From positions 930,001 through 994,000 of the forward strand of contig NZ_CP177144.1 of NCBI RefSeq assembly GCF_050389775.1: a DNA stretch of 64,000 bases, in the 5' to 3' direction. The notes under the pieces are model-generated. The model was not told the origin of the DNA. It did no database searches and saw only the letters and a program-made list of their open reading frames with translations. Source of the DNA: Marinibacterium sp050389775 (GTDB lineage: Bacteria; Pseudomonadota; Alphaproteobacteria; Rhodobacterales; Rhodobacteraceae). A program made the position numbers and the translations under genes. Shown piece after piece: positions 17,243-26,733 of the stretch (position 1 is the stretch's first letter; every line of letters starts with the position of its first letter).

Positions 17243-18102
17243 CGCAGGAACCCCGCTGCCTGCGCCTCTTCCCGCGTGATCAGCCCGCGTTTCACGGCCT
17301 GGAAAACCCTGTCCTCGGGCAGGTGCCGATACATCCAGTCCTTCCGCTCGCGGATCGCTTCGGCGGCGTCGCTGAGCTGCCTCTCGGCGATCTCTTTCGG
17401 CCTGTGCGCCTCGGCCCTGGCCGCCTCGACGAAGGGCCGCCATTTCCCCAGCCTGAACCAGTTGTCCGAGAAGCTGACCTTCGATCGGGTGTGCCCGGCC
17501 GAGTGCAGGGCATAGGTCTTCACCGCCGTCAACAGCTCGGCTGCCGTCACCTCGGACAGCGCATCCCGGGCCAGCCTGAGCGAAGTCGGCCGGTCTCGTC
17601 GCCGATCCTTGGGATAGGCCTCCCAGATCTTCCCCAAATCCTCCTCCCCCGGCTCCTGCGCGCGCGTAGGAGGTTTAGGGGTTGTTTTAGGATTGTTTGG
17701 GGTCCCCTGAGGACCCGGTACCCCGTCCTCAGGGGACCCGGTACCGGGGTCAGGACGCACCCCGTCCTCTGAGGACCCCGTCTGCGTGGGGGTCCTTGCC
17801 GGGGCCCCAATCAGCTCCAACTGCGCCACGACATCCATGTCGATCCGGTAGACGACGGTGAAGCCGTTCTTGCAGGGCCGTTGCTGCCCGGTCTGGACCA
17901 GGATGCCCTCGCGGAGGAACTCAGAGATGGTCCGCTTGACGCTGGTCTCGCTCAGCTCCGTGTGGCGCTGGACGAACCCCTTGGAACACCAGATGCCCGA
18001 GCCGTCATCGCTGGCCTTGTTGGCCAGGAACATGATGATCTGCTTGCGGACGGCACTGCCGAAACGGCGCTCATGGCAATGGGCCTCTACGACGTAGCTC
18101 AT
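17239..18102 (-). CDS. Winged-helix protein, probable plasmid replication/partner protein
   Basis: A 287-residue protein with an N-terminal helix-turn-helix domain (about 15-95), including VRKQIIMFLANKASDDGSG and ELSETSVKRTISEFLREGIL. This pattern is common in plasmid-encoded Rep and DnaT/DnaD-like proteins. A Pro/Gly/Thr-rich linker (about 100-150) with repeated EDGV units follows, then a helical C-terminal domain (EAYPKDRRRDRPTSLRLARD onward) resembling DnaD-type replication helper tails. A GGAGGA ribosome site lies 10 nt upstream of the ATG. It heads the relaxase operon, so a role in replication or regulation of a mobilisable element is likely. Confidence 0.7.
   Translation of the reverse strand: MSYVVEAHCHERRFGSAVRKQIIMFLANKASDDGSGIWCSKGFVQRHTELSETSVKRTISEFLREGILVQTGQQRPCKNGFTVVYRIDMDVVAQLELIGAPARTPTQTGSSEDGVRPDPGTGSPEDGVPGPQGTPNNPKTTPKPPTRAQEPGEEDLGKIWEAYPKDRRRDRPTSLRLARDALSEVTAAELLTAVKTYALHSAGHTRSKVSFSDNWFRLGKWRPFVEAARAEAHRPKEIAERQLSDAAEAIRERKDWMYRHLPEDRVFQAVKRGLITREEAQAAGFLR
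17701..17738. repeat. Perfect 14-bp inverted repeat inside the replication-type gene
   Basis: GGTCCCCTGAGGAC (17701-17714) and its exact reverse complement GTCCTCAGGGGACC (17725-17738) flank a 10-nt spacer. The decamer ACCCGGTACC occurs at 17713-17722 and again at 17736-17745, and a third related GTCCTCTGAGGAC palindrome lies at 17764-17776. In the protein these encode the repeated EDGV/GPG linker. The array could be neutral repeat expansion or a protein-binding site for replication or transfer. Confidence 0.75.
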
Positions 18103-18578
18103 GGCCGGTCCTCCGTGAGGCTTGCGCCAGTGGCGGAGGGGGCGTAGGTTTTTCGTGTCGAAAGACTTTCTTTGTTGTCGGGTGGAGTGCCAGCTCCCCC
18201 GGCAATTTCATTTGGGGCTCCGGGGGCGTCCGGACGGTTCGTCAGGCCCTGAATTTCGTCAATGAAATCAAAGGGGCTGTTGTGGGGGTTCGCCAGCGTA
18301 ACCCCTTGATTTGCAACAACGCGCAGACTCCTGCACGGCTCACCACTGTCTCCTCGATACAACGCAAGGCACCCGGCCTTGATCAACCGCCCGATGTCCC
18401 TGTCGGGTCGGATCGGTCGCCGCTTTGGTGCGGTTTCAGCGCGTGGCCAAATCGATACGCCCCGCGCGCTTTGGTGCAGCGAATCCCCTGAAATAAAAGA
18501 AAAAACCCGGCATGACGCGCATGCCGGGTTCAACAGTCATTCGGGCCCGTGGTAGGGGACCGGCCCGACAGCCGGGGC
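18103..18578. other. Leader region of the mobilisation operon and 3' end of the mtlK operon
   Basis: About 475 bp at the boundary between the mobile region and the polyol operon. A minus-strand frame (18099-18533) is open and ends ATGA on the start of the winged-helix gene. Its only ATG lies inside the terminator hairpin and its product is not recognised, so it is not called. The section 18160-18330 is AT-richer and probably holds the promoter of the mobilisation operon. Confidence 0.5.
18504..18530 (-). terminator. Strong intrinsic terminator of the smo/mtl operon
   Basis: A perfect 10-bp stem (AACCCGGCAT at 18504-18513, ATGCCGGGTT at 18521-18530) with a 7-nt loop is followed on the minus strand by a long T-rich tract (complement of the A-run 18491-18505). 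It lies about 50 nt after the mtlK stop. Confidence 0.9.
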
Positions 18579-20051
18579 TCAGTCGGTGGCCCCGGTATAG
18601 CTGCGCAGGGCGGCTTCGGTGCCCTCGGCCCAGATCAGGCCAAGCCAGCGCGCAAAGGCCTGCGAGAATCGCGGATCGCGGGCCAGGTCGCCGTAGATGT
18701 GCGACTGGTCCAGCCAGGCCTGCGGGTGTTCGCGGGCGGCCTGGGCGACTTCGGTCAGTTCGGCCCAATACGGGTCGTTCGCCTCGATCGCCGTGCCATC
18801 CTCGCGCAGGCCGGCGCACATGCGCGCCCAGAGCGCCTCGACCAGGGCCAGCCCGGCAATCGGGCCGTCGGCGGCCAGGGCATCGCGCAGGATCGGCAGG
18901 ACAAAGCCCGTGTGGCGCGACGAGCCGTCAAAGGCCACGCGCCGGGTGGTGTCGCGGATCGCCGGGTTGGAAAACCGCGTCTCGATCAGGGCGACGTAAT
19001 CGCCGGGCTGCATGTCGGGCACCGGGGCGACATAGGGCGCGATTTCCTCGCGTTCGACCTTGCGGAACAGCGACGACACCAGCGGATGGGCCATGCAATC
19101 GGCAATCGTCTCGACCGACAGCAGCTCTCCGGCATTGGCCAGCACCTGGTGCCCGGCGTTGAGGATGCGGATCTTCATCGTCTCGTAGGCATGCACGTCG
19201 GACGTGAAGGTGGCCCCGGCGCGGTCCCAATCGGGGCGGCCGGCGCAGAAATTGTCCTCGATCACCCATTGGCGGAAGTTCTCGTGGGTGACGGGCGCGG
19301 CATCGTCGATGCCGATCCCGGCAACCAGGGCCAGTTCCTTGGGTCCGGTGGCCGGCACGATGCAATCGACCATCGAATCGGGGAAGGAGCAATTGGCGTC
19401 GATCCAGTCGGCCAGCTCGCGGTCGGTCAGCCGGGCCAGCGACACCACGGTCTGGCGCAGGATCGCCCCGTTGCCCTGCAGGTTGTCGCAGCATTGGCCG
19501 GTGAAGGGCCCGTGGCCGGCGTCGCGGCGCAGTCGGAGCGCGGCGATCATCGCGCCGAAGGCCGTGCGCGGGCGGTCGGGATGGGCCGCGTCGTGCTGGA
19601 TGTCGGGATGGCCAGCGTCGAACCCGCCGGTCACCGGGTCAAGGTAATAGCCGCCCTCGGTCACCGTCAGGGCCACGATGCGGATCGCCGGATCGGCCAT
19701 GGCCGCGATCAGCGGGCCGTTGCCTTCCTCGATGGGCAGGTAGCCGATCATCGCGCCGGTGACCTCGGCCGAGGTGCCGGCGGGGTCGAGCTCGATCAGG
19801 GTGGTCAGGCAATCCTGGGCCACCAGCCGGTCGCGCATGGCGCTGTCATAGGGCCGGACCCCGGCGCCGAGGATGGCCCAGTCCTGCGCCAGCCCGTCCT
19901 GCATCAGCCGGTGCAGGTACCAGGCCTGGTGGGCGCGGTGGAAATTGCCCAGCCCGATATGGACGATGCCGGGGGTCAGGGCCGTGCGGTCATAGCGCGG
20001 GCGGGCCACCGTGTCGGGCAGCTGGGCCAGCGTGTCGTTGGACAATTGCAT
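18579..20051 (-). CDS. mtlK: Mannitol 2-dehydrogenase family polyol dehydrogenase
   Basis: A 490-residue long-chain polyol dehydrogenase (mannitol dehydrogenase/fructuronate reductase family). The N-terminal Rossmann domain contains GIVHIGLGNFHRAHQAWYL. The catalytic region includes the family signature KIRILNAGHQVLANAG (Lys, Asn and His of the active site), preceded by VVSLARLTDRELADWI. It oxidises D-mannitol to D-fructose with NAD+. It is the last gene of the smoEFGK-smoS-mtlK operon, the same order as in Rhodobacter sphaeroides, 12 bp after smoS, and a strong terminator follows. Confidence 0.93.
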   Translation of the reverse strand: MQLSNDTLAQLPDTVARPRYDRTALTPGIVHIGLGNFHRAHQAWYLHRLMQDGLAQDWAILGAGVRPYDSAMRDRLVAQDCLTTLIELDPAGTSAEVTGAMIGYLPIEEGNGPLIAAMADPAIRIVALTVTEGGYYLDPVTGGFDAGHPDIQHDAAHPDRPRTAFGAMIAALRLRRDAGHGPFTGQCCDNLQGNGAILRQTVVSLARLTDRELADWIDANCSFPDSMVDCIVPATGPKELALVAGIGIDDAAPVTHENFRQWVIEDNFCAGRPDWDRAGATFTSDVHAYETMKIRILNAGHQVLANAGELLSVETIADCMAHPLVSSLFRKVEREEIAPYVAPVPDMQPGDYVALIETRFSNPAIRDTTRRVAFDGSSRHTGFVLPILRDALAADGPIAGLALVEALWARMCAGLREDGTAIEANDPYWAELTEVAQAAREHPQAWLDQSHIYGDLARDPRFSQAFARWLGLIWAEGTEAALRSYTGATD

Positions 20052-20063
20052 CCCGGGTCTCCG

Positions 20064-20833
20064 TCAGCTCATCCACTGGCCGCCGTCGACATTGTAGCAC
20101 TGGGCCACAATGTAATCGGCGTCGGCGCTGGCCAGGAAGACGGCCATGCCGGTCAGGTCGTCAGCCGTGCCCATGCGCCCGTAGGGCACGGCTGCGCCGA
20201 CTTCTGTCTTCTTCTGGCCGGGGGCCTTGTTTTCATACTTCGCAAAGAAGGCATCGACCCCGTCCCAATGTTCGCCGTCGACGACACCGGGGGCGATGGC
20301 ATTCACGTTGATGCCGTGTTCGATCAGGTTCAGCCCGGCCGATTGGGTCAGGCTGATGATGGCCGCCTTGGTTGCGCAATAGACGGCGACAAGCGGTTCG
20401 CCCCGGCGGCCGGCCTGGCTGGCCATGTTGATGATCTTGCCGCCGCCGCCCCGGGCGATCATGTGGCGGGCCACGGCCTGCATGGTGAACAGCGCCCCGG
20501 CCACGTTGATGTCGAAGGTCCGGGCGAAATCGGCCCGCTCGATCTCGACGATGGGCGCGGCGGTGAAGATCGCGGCATTGTTGATCAGGATGTCGATCCG
20601 GCCCAGCTGGTCGACGGTTGCGGCCACAGCCGCGTCGATGCTGTCCTGGCGGGTGACGTCCATTTCCACGGCAATCGCCGCATCGCCCAGTTCGGCCGCG
20701 GCGGCCCGGGCCCGGGTGATGTCGATGTCGCCGATGGCCACGCGGGCGCCTTCGGCCACGTAGGCCTTGGCAAAGGCCAGGCCGATGCCCCGGGCGGCCC
20801 CGGTGATCAGGGCGGTTTTTCCGGCAAGTCGGG

Positions 20834-20837
<4 letters not shown>
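20064..20837 (-). CDS. smoS: Sorbitol (L-iditol) dehydrogenase, SDR type
   Basis: A 257-residue classical SDR matching the SmoS/galactitol dehydrogenase group. It shows the cofactor motif TGAARGIGLAFA, Asp-Ile-Asp after the second strand (IGDIDITRA, an NAD+ preference), NNAAIF, catalytic Ser in IINMASQAG, and YCATK. It oxidises D-glucitol to D-fructose and related polyols. The start overlaps the stop of the upstream ATPase gene as ATGA, and mtlK follows after 12 bp. Both dehydrogenases therefore feed fructose, which the frc kinase elsewhere in the window could phosphorylate. Confidence 0.92.
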
Positions 20838-21838
<1,001 letters not shown>

Positions 21839-21850
21839 GGTGTGGTTTCC

Positions 21851-22681
21851 TTATTTGACGGCGCCGAAGGTCAGGCCACGGACAAGCTGTTTCTGGCTGA
21901 ACCAGCCAAGGATGAGGATCGGGGCGATGGCCATGGTCGATGCCGCGCTGAGCTTGGCGTAGAACAGGCCCTCGGGGCTGGAATAGCTGGCGATGAAGGC
22001 CGTCAGCGGGGCGGCCTTGGCCGCGGTCAGGTTCAGCGTCCAGAAGGCTTCGTTCCAGGCCAGGATGATGTTGAGCAACACGGTCGAGGCGATGCCGGGG
22101 ATGGCCATGGGCGTGAGGACATAGAGCAGTTCCTCGCGCAGGCCGGCCCCGTCCATGCGGGCGGCTTCGAGGATCTCGCCGGGGATTTCCTTGAAGTAGG
22201 TGTACAGCATCCAGACGATGATCGGCAGGTTGATGAGCATCAGCACCACGACCAGCCCGCCCCGGCTGTCGAGCAGCCCCAGCTTGATGAAGATCAGGTA
22301 GATCGGATAGAGCACGCCGACCGCCGGAAGCATCTTGGTGGACAGCATCCACAGCAGGATGTCCTTGGTCCAGCGGCCGGGCACGAAGGCCATCGACCAG
22401 GCCGCGGGCACGGCGATGATGATGCCCAGCAGGGTCGAGCCGCCGGCGATGATGACCGAGTTCCACAGGAAGCGCATGTAGTCCGAGCGTTCCTGCACGA
22501 TGGCATAGTTTTCCAGCGTCCAGTCGAAGTTCAGGAACAGCGGCGGATCGGCGATGGCCTGGGCCTCGGTCTTGAAGCTGGTCAGGATCGTCCAGAGGAT
22601 CGGGAAGAAGATCAGCAGACCCAGGCCCCAGGCCAGGGCGGTGTTGATGACCTTGCGTTGCGGTGTGACGGCACGGGCCAT
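21851..22681 (-). CDS. smoG: Polyol ABC transporter inner-membrane permease
   Basis: A 276-residue MalG-type permease with six membrane helices. The first is at about 13-33 (INTALAWGLGLLIFFPILW). The ATPase-coupling EAA loop is EILEAARMDGAGLREELLYV (about 170-190). It forms a heterodimer with the SmoF product. It lies 12 bp before smoK and about 70 bp after smoF; that gap contains a hairpin repeat (22706-22726). Confidence 0.93.
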   Translation of the reverse strand: MARAVTPQRKVINTALAWGLGLLIFFPILWTILTSFKTEAQAIADPPLFLNFDWTLENYAIVQERSDYMRFLWNSVIIAGGSTLLGIIIAVPAAWSMAFVPGRWTKDILLWMLSTKMLPAVGVLYPIYLIFIKLGLLDSRGGLVVVLMLINLPIIVWMLYTYFKEIPGEILEAARMDGAGLREELLYVLTPMAIPGIASTVLLNIILAWNEAFWTLNLTAAKAAPLTAFIASYSSPEGLFYAKLSAASTMAIAPILILGWFSQKQLVRGLTFGAVK

Positions 22682-22700
22682 GGCTCAAGCTCTCCGCTGG

Positions 22701-22731
22701 GGCCGAGAAAATTCGGCGAATTTTCTGGGGC
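22701..22731. repeat. AAAATTC/GAATTTT hairpin element, copy 1
   Basis: AGAAAATTCG (22706-22715) pairs perfectly with CGAATTTTCT (22717-22726), with a single-base centre and flanks GGCCG and GGGGC. A near-identical AT-cored hairpin with the same GC flanks occurs at 63543-63578. This copy lies between smoF and smoG, where it may reduce or stabilise downstream message. Confidence 0.75.
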
Positions 22732-22754
22732 GTACTGCGTGGATGGGGGTGTGC

Positions 22755-23621
22755 TCAGGCATCGAGGTTCTTTCCGACGATGCGCATCAGGAAGAGCGCC
22801 ACGATGTTGGCCAGGATGATCGCATAGACCCCGCCGGCCGAGCCCAGCCCGATGTTCTGGCTTTCCAGCACGCGCTGGAAGATCAGGTAGGTCAGCGTCC
22901 GGGTGCCAAAGGACCCCTGGGTGGTCACGAAGATCTCGGCAAAGATCGACAGCAGGAAGATCGTCTGGATCAGCACGACGACGGTGATCGCCCGGCTGAG
23001 GTGCGGCAGGATGATGAACCAGAACCGTTTCAGCGCCGGCGCCCCGTCCATTTCCGCCGCTTCCAGCTGTTCGCTGTCGAGCGACTGGATGGCCGTCAGC
23101 AGGATCAGCGTGGCGAAGGGCAGCCATTGCCAGCTGACGATCATGATGATCGACGGCAGCGAGGCTTCGGACAGCCAGGCAACCGGCTCGGCTCCGAAGA
23201 ATTTCCACAGGTGGGCCAGCAAGCCGTTCACGGGGTCCATGAACATGTTCTTCCAGACCAGGGCCGAAACCGTGGGCATGACGAAGAAGGGCGCGATGAC
23301 CAGGATGCGCACGATGCCCTGGCCCCACATCGGCTGGTCCAGCAGCAGGGCCAGCACGACGCCCAGCACCACGGTGATCAGCAGGACACCGCCCACGATC
23401 ATCAGCGTGGCCTGGACGGCCGGCCAGAAGGCGCTCGACGTAATGAAGCGCACGTAATTGTCGAAGCCCACCCAGCCCAGGTCACCGCCGCGCAGGGGCA
23501 GGTATTTCCGGAACGAGAAGTAGAGCGTCATGATGAGCGGCACGAGCATCCAGCCGAGCAGCAGGACAACGGCGGGCGCCATCATCAGCCGGGCGGCGGA
23601 GCGGGAGTGCTGGGTGGCCAT
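22755..23621 (-). CDS. smoF: Polyol ABC transporter inner-membrane permease
   Basis: A 288-residue MalF-type permease. The start MATQHSRSAARL follows a GAGGA ribosome site; the extra nine codons upstream are unlikely. The first helix is about 14-32 (PAVVLLLGWMLVPLIMTLYF), and the EAA loop is EQLEAAEMDGAPALKRFWFI. Family and position identify it as the SmoG partner for sorbitol/mannitol uptake. It follows smoE after a 112-bp gap containing a UUCG-loop hairpin. Confidence 0.93.
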   Translation of the reverse strand: MATQHSRSAARLMMAPAVVLLLGWMLVPLIMTLYFSFRKYLPLRGGDLGWVGFDNYVRFITSSAFWPAVQATLMIVGGVLLITVVLGVVLALLLDQPMWGQGIVRILVIAPFFVMPTVSALVWKNMFMDPVNGLLAHLWKFFGAEPVAWLSEASLPSIIMIVSWQWLPFATLILLTAIQSLDSEQLEAAEMDGAPALKRFWFIILPHLSRAITVVVLIQTIFLLSIFAEIFVTTQGSFGTRTLTYLIFQRVLESQNIGLGSAGGVYAIILANIVALFLMRIVGKNLDA

Positions 23622-23697
23622 GGGGGAATATCCTCTGCTGGCGGGCAACGGGGCCGCGGTCCGAGGGGGGGATCTTTGGGGGATCTGACGTGCCCGA

Positions 23698-23715
23698 GGG
23701 GCGCCGAAGCGCCCC
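23698..23715 (-). other. Intercistronic stem-loop after smoE
   Basis: On the minus strand GGGGCGC-TTCG-GCGCCCC forms a 7-bp stem with the very stable UUCG tetraloop, about 19 nt after the smoE stop and without a T-tract. Such a structure usually protects the 3' end of the binding-protein message so that it exceeds the permease message. Confidence 0.7.
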
Positions 23716-23733
23716 CCGAACAGGGAGGAGGAC

Positions 23734-25035
23734 TTAGTAGCCCGCGGCTTCCATGGCGTCGGTCGTCAGCGCCTGGGCCTTCTCGAGGGCCTCATCGGCG
23801 GTCTGCTGACCGGCCAGTGCGGCAGAGAACTCCTGCCCGACCTCGGTGGCGAAGCCCGCGAATTCCGGGATCGCGACGAACTGGACGCCGACATAGGGCA
23901 CCGGGTCGACCGTCGGGTTGAGCGGGTCGGCCGACAGGATGGACTTGAGCGTCATGTCGGCAAAAGGCACTTCCTGGTAGGACGGGTTGTCATAGAGCGA
24001 CTGGCGCGCGCCCGGGGGCACGTTGGCCCAGCCTTCCTTCTCGGCGACCATCTCGATGTAGTCCTTGGACGTGGCCCATTCGATGAACTCGCGGGCGGCA
24101 TCGACATTGTCGGTGCCGGCCGGGATGCCAAGCGCCCAGGCCCACAGCCAGTTGCCGCGCTTGCCCTTGCCGGTGTCGGGGGCCAGCGCAAAGCCGACCT
24201 TGTCGGCCACCGAGGAATCATCGGGGTTGGTCACGAAGGACGCGGCCACGGTGGCATCGATCCACATGCCGCACTTGCCCTGCTGGAACAGCGACAGGTT
24301 CTCGTTGAACCCGTTGGACGACGCGCCCGGAGGGCCGGCCTCGTTCATCAGGTCGAGGTAGAAGGTCAGCGCCTCCTTCCATTCCGGGCTGTCGAACTGG
24401 GCCTGCCAGTTCTCGTCGAACCAGCGCGCGCCAAAGGCGTTGGCCGTGGCCGTCAGGAAGGCCATGTTCTCGCCCCAGCCGGCCTTGCCGCGCAGGCAGA
24501 TGCCGTAGATCTCGTTGTCCTTGTCCGTCATCGCCCGGGCCGCTTCGGCCACGAATTCCCATGTCGGCGCCTCGGGCATCTCGAGCCCGGCCGCTTCCAT
24601 CAGGTCGGTGCGGTACATGATCATCGAGCTTTCGCCGTAGAACGGCGCGGCATAGAGCGTGCCGTCGTGGGACAGGCCGCCGCGCATTGCCGGCAGGATG
24701 TCATCGACGTCGTAATCCGCGCCCAGGTCGTCCAGCGGCACCAGCCAGCCGTTCTGACCCCAGATCGGCGTTTCGTACATGCCGATGGTCATGATGTCGA
24801 ACTGACCGCCCTTGGTGGTGATGTCGGTCGTGACCCGCTGGCGCAGGACGTTCTCTTCCAGAGTGACCCATTCGACCTCATGGCCGGTCTTGGCCGTGAA
24901 ATCTTCGGTCAGACCCTGCATGCGGATCATGTCGCCGTTGTTCACGGTTGCGATTGTGATGGTGTCTGCCTGCACGGCGGTGCCTGCAATCAGGCCAAGC
25001 GCCGTCGCCGCACGAAGTGCGTTCTTCAGGTACAT
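23734..25035 (-). CDS. smoE: Polyol ABC transporter periplasmic binding protein
   Basis: A 433-residue solute-binding protein with a Sec signal peptide (MYLKNALRAATALGLIAGTAVQA, cleaved near residue 23). The start is fixed by a GGAGG ribosome site. The mature protein begins DTITIATVNNGDMIRMQGL, with the extracellular sugar-binding family layout, including MYETPIWGQNGWLVPLDDLG and YAAPFYGESSMIMYRTDLM. It delivers sorbitol/mannitol to SmoFGK. It is the first structural gene, 129 bp downstream of the LacI-type regulator gene on the same strand. Confidence 0.94.
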   Translation of the reverse strand: MYLKNALRAATALGLIAGTAVQADTITIATVNNGDMIRMQGLTEDFTAKTGHEVEWVTLEENVLRQRVTTDITTKGGQFDIMTIGMYETPIWGQNGWLVPLDDLGADYDVDDILPAMRGGLSHDGTLYAAPFYGESSMIMYRTDLMEAAGLEMPEAPTWEFVAEAARAMTDKDNEIYGICLRGKAGWGENMAFLTATANAFGARWFDENWQAQFDSPEWKEALTFYLDLMNEAGPPGASSNGFNENLSLFQQGKCGMWIDATVAASFVTNPDDSSVADKVGFALAPDTGKGKRGNWLWAWALGIPAGTDNVDAAREFIEWATSKDYIEMVAEKEGWANVPPGARQSLYDNPSYQEVPFADMTLKSILSADPLNPTVDPVPYVGVQFVAIPEFAGFATEVGQEFSAALAGQQTADEALEKAQALTTDAMEAAGY

Positions 25036-25107
25036 CCGGTCCTCCCTCAGTTTTGGATGTGACGTGCAGGACGGTAGCCAAGAACATAGCGCGCCGTCAA
25101 TCATAAT

Positions 25108-25121
25108 TTTACGCGCGTTAA
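25108..25121. promoter_or_regulatory. Candidate LacI-type operator upstream of smoE
   Basis: TTTACGCGCGTTAA is a 14-bp dyad (one mismatch in 7-bp arms) centred on CG, about 75-85 bp upstream of the smoE start in the short AT-rich segment of the gap. LacI-family repressors bind such CG-centred palindromes. The adjacent LacI-type gene is the natural candidate regulator. Confidence 0.6.
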
Positions 25122-25164
25122 CTTTTGTTGTCCGGGGCCGGGTTAGACCCCGGCCGGGCCCCGA

Positions 25165-26190
25165 TCAGGCCGAATCGCGCATGACCAGCTTGCCTTCGAA
25201 CAGCAGGGTCTGGCGTTCGACGCGGCCGCCTTCGATCGATTTGAACAGGATGTCGACGGCCGAGCGCGAGACCGATTCGTAATCCTGGGCCACGGTGGTC
25301 AGGGGCGGGCAGGTGAACCGGGCAAAGGGGTGGTCGTCCTGGCCGGCCACGCGGATGTCGCAGTCCGGCCCATGGCCGACGCGCAGGCCCAGCTCGTAGC
25401 AGGCGACCAGGAAACCGATGGCCAGGCGGTCGTTGCTGCACAGGACCGTGTTGGTCGGAAAGCGGTTTTCCGACAGGGCGCGCAGTCCCTCGCGATAGCC
25501 GATATCCTCGAAATCCCACCCGGTGCCCTCGGCCTTGAAGATCACCGGCTCGTGCCCCAGCGCCTCCATCGCGGCCAGGTAGCCCTGGCGCCGGCGGTTG
25601 GCATTGGGGTTGGCCGGCGTCTTCATCTCGAAGAAACAGGGCGGCTCGCCGGTACGGCAGAGGTATTCGACGGCCAGCCGGGCGAATTGCGGATTGTCGG
25701 ACCCGACGAAGGCCAGCCCGAGATCGGGCATCGAGCTGTCGAAGAGAACGGTGGGCACGTCGGCACAGAACTTTTCCACCGCGCCGACATCCGAGGCCCG
25801 GCCCAGCGGCGCCAGCAGCACCCCGGCGGGTTTCATCGAGCGCAGGGTGTCGAGGATTTCGATTTCCAGCTCGGGTTCGCCGTGGGCCGAAAAGAGCGTC
25901 GGGCGGAACCCCGCGGCAATACAGCGTTTTTCGACGTTGCGGGCGATCTCGGCAAAGAAGGGATCGGCCAGGTAGGGCACCACGATGCCGACATTCTTGG
26001 TCAGCTTGCGGTTCTGGTTCATCGCAAAGATGTTCGGCCGGTAATCGTATTCCGACAGCGCCTTTTCGATGCGCTCGCGGGTCGAGGACCGCACGCTGGC
26101 CGGGTCGTTGAAATACTTCGAAACCGTGGGGCGCGAGATGCCGCTGACGGCGGCGAATTCTTCCATGTTGCGGATCTTGGTTTCTTTCAT
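25165..26190 (-). CDS. LacI-family transcriptional regulator of the smo/mtl operon
   Basis: A 341-residue LacI/PurR-type regulator. The N-terminal helix-turn-helix is EFAAVSGISRPTVSKYFND, with the hinge helix region RIEKALSEYDYRPN. The sugar-binding core starts at about residue 65 (NVGIVVPYLADPFFAEIARN). A PurR-like D(R)LAIGF segment is present (SNDRLAIGFLVACYELGL). It precedes smoE on the same strand and probably controls the operon through the dyad at 25108-25121, with a polyol or fructose as effector. Confidence 0.9.
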   Translation of the reverse strand: MKETKIRNMEEFAAVSGISRPTVSKYFNDPASVRSSTRERIEKALSEYDYRPNIFAMNQNRKLTKNVGIVVPYLADPFFAEIARNVEKRCIAAGFRPTLFSAHGEPELEIEILDTLRSMKPAGVLLAPLGRASDVGAVEKFCADVPTVLFDSSMPDLGLAFVGSDNPQFARLAVEYLCRTGEPPCFFEMKTPANPNANRRRQGYLAAMEALGHEPVIFKAEGTGWDFEDIGYREGLRALSENRFPTNTVLCSNDRLAIGFLVACYELGLRVGHGPDCDIRVAGQDDHPFARFTCPPLTTVAQDYESVSRSAVDILFKSIEGGRVERQTLLFEGKLVMRDSA

Positions 26191-26733
26191 TCGCGTCAGT
26201 CTCGGTCACTCGCAGGCCCGGGGCGGCCCGCGCCCCTGCGGCGCCCCGGTCGGTTTCTTTCGGTGGACTTTACCGTTTATTGCCGCGCGGCAAAAATCAA
26301 TGGTCCAGATGTCCAAATCGTCTTGCCGACCCCGGCAGCAGGGCCAAACCGTCTTGCCGACCCCGGCCGCGGGGGCGGTATGCCGGATCGCCAAGCCATG
26401 CGGTGACCGCAGGGAAAACTTGTTACAATGTCCGAAAATCGGGCATCGGCACGCTGATTTGCCCAAAAACGGGGCAGATGCAAGGGGTTTGGGGCCTGTG
26501 CCTCGCTCATTGATTGAGCGGAACGGGGCTTCGCGGGTTTCGTCGGGTCGTCTCGATGCGGGCGGGGATGCCGCAAGCCACGGGGCGCGTGATGACCGCC
26601 CGAACGCCAACCCAGGCGGTACGTCATGCAACAACAGCAACGATAAGTTGCGGGGGACCATGTCTGCGGGGATCAACGGGCCAGCATTGGCGCGACCCCT
26701 TCGTCGTGTGATCTCTCCCGCGCGGAGGAACAG
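26191..26733. other. Intergenic region upstream of urtA
   Basis: About 540 bp between divergent transcription units. It contains the direct repeat at 26313-26367, an AT-rich patch at 26410-26460 (with ACTTGTTACAATG) and a later AT-rich patch near 26620-26650. The urtA promoter must lie here, probably in the last 250 bp. A GG/GC pair resembling a sigma-54 site has the wrong spacing. Confidence 0.5.
26313..26367. repeat. 24-nt direct repeat, two copies 31 bp apart
   Basis: CCAAATCGTCTTGCCGACCC (26313 onward, through GGC at 26336) recurs at 26344-26367 with one T-to-C change, a 31-bp period (about three helical turns). It lies between the LacI-type gene and urtA. The phased spacing is what a dimeric regulator pair would use; simple duplication is the alternative. 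Confidence 0.7.

Noticed and set aside
17701..17781. CRISPR-like or iteron-like array
   Set aside because: The repeats are few and irregularly spaced, encode the protein linker and have no spacers; described as a repeat instead.
18099..18533. 144-codon minus-strand frame ending ATGA on the winged-helix gene
   Set aside because: Its only ATG lies within the mtlK-operon terminator hairpin, and an ATGA start automatically ends any open frame that precedes it, so the overlap is weak evidence.
26441..26462. GG...GC pair resembling a sigma-54 promoter upstream of urtA
   Set aside because: The GG and GC are separated by 11 nt instead of the required 10, and the match to TGGCAC-N5-TTGC is otherwise partial.
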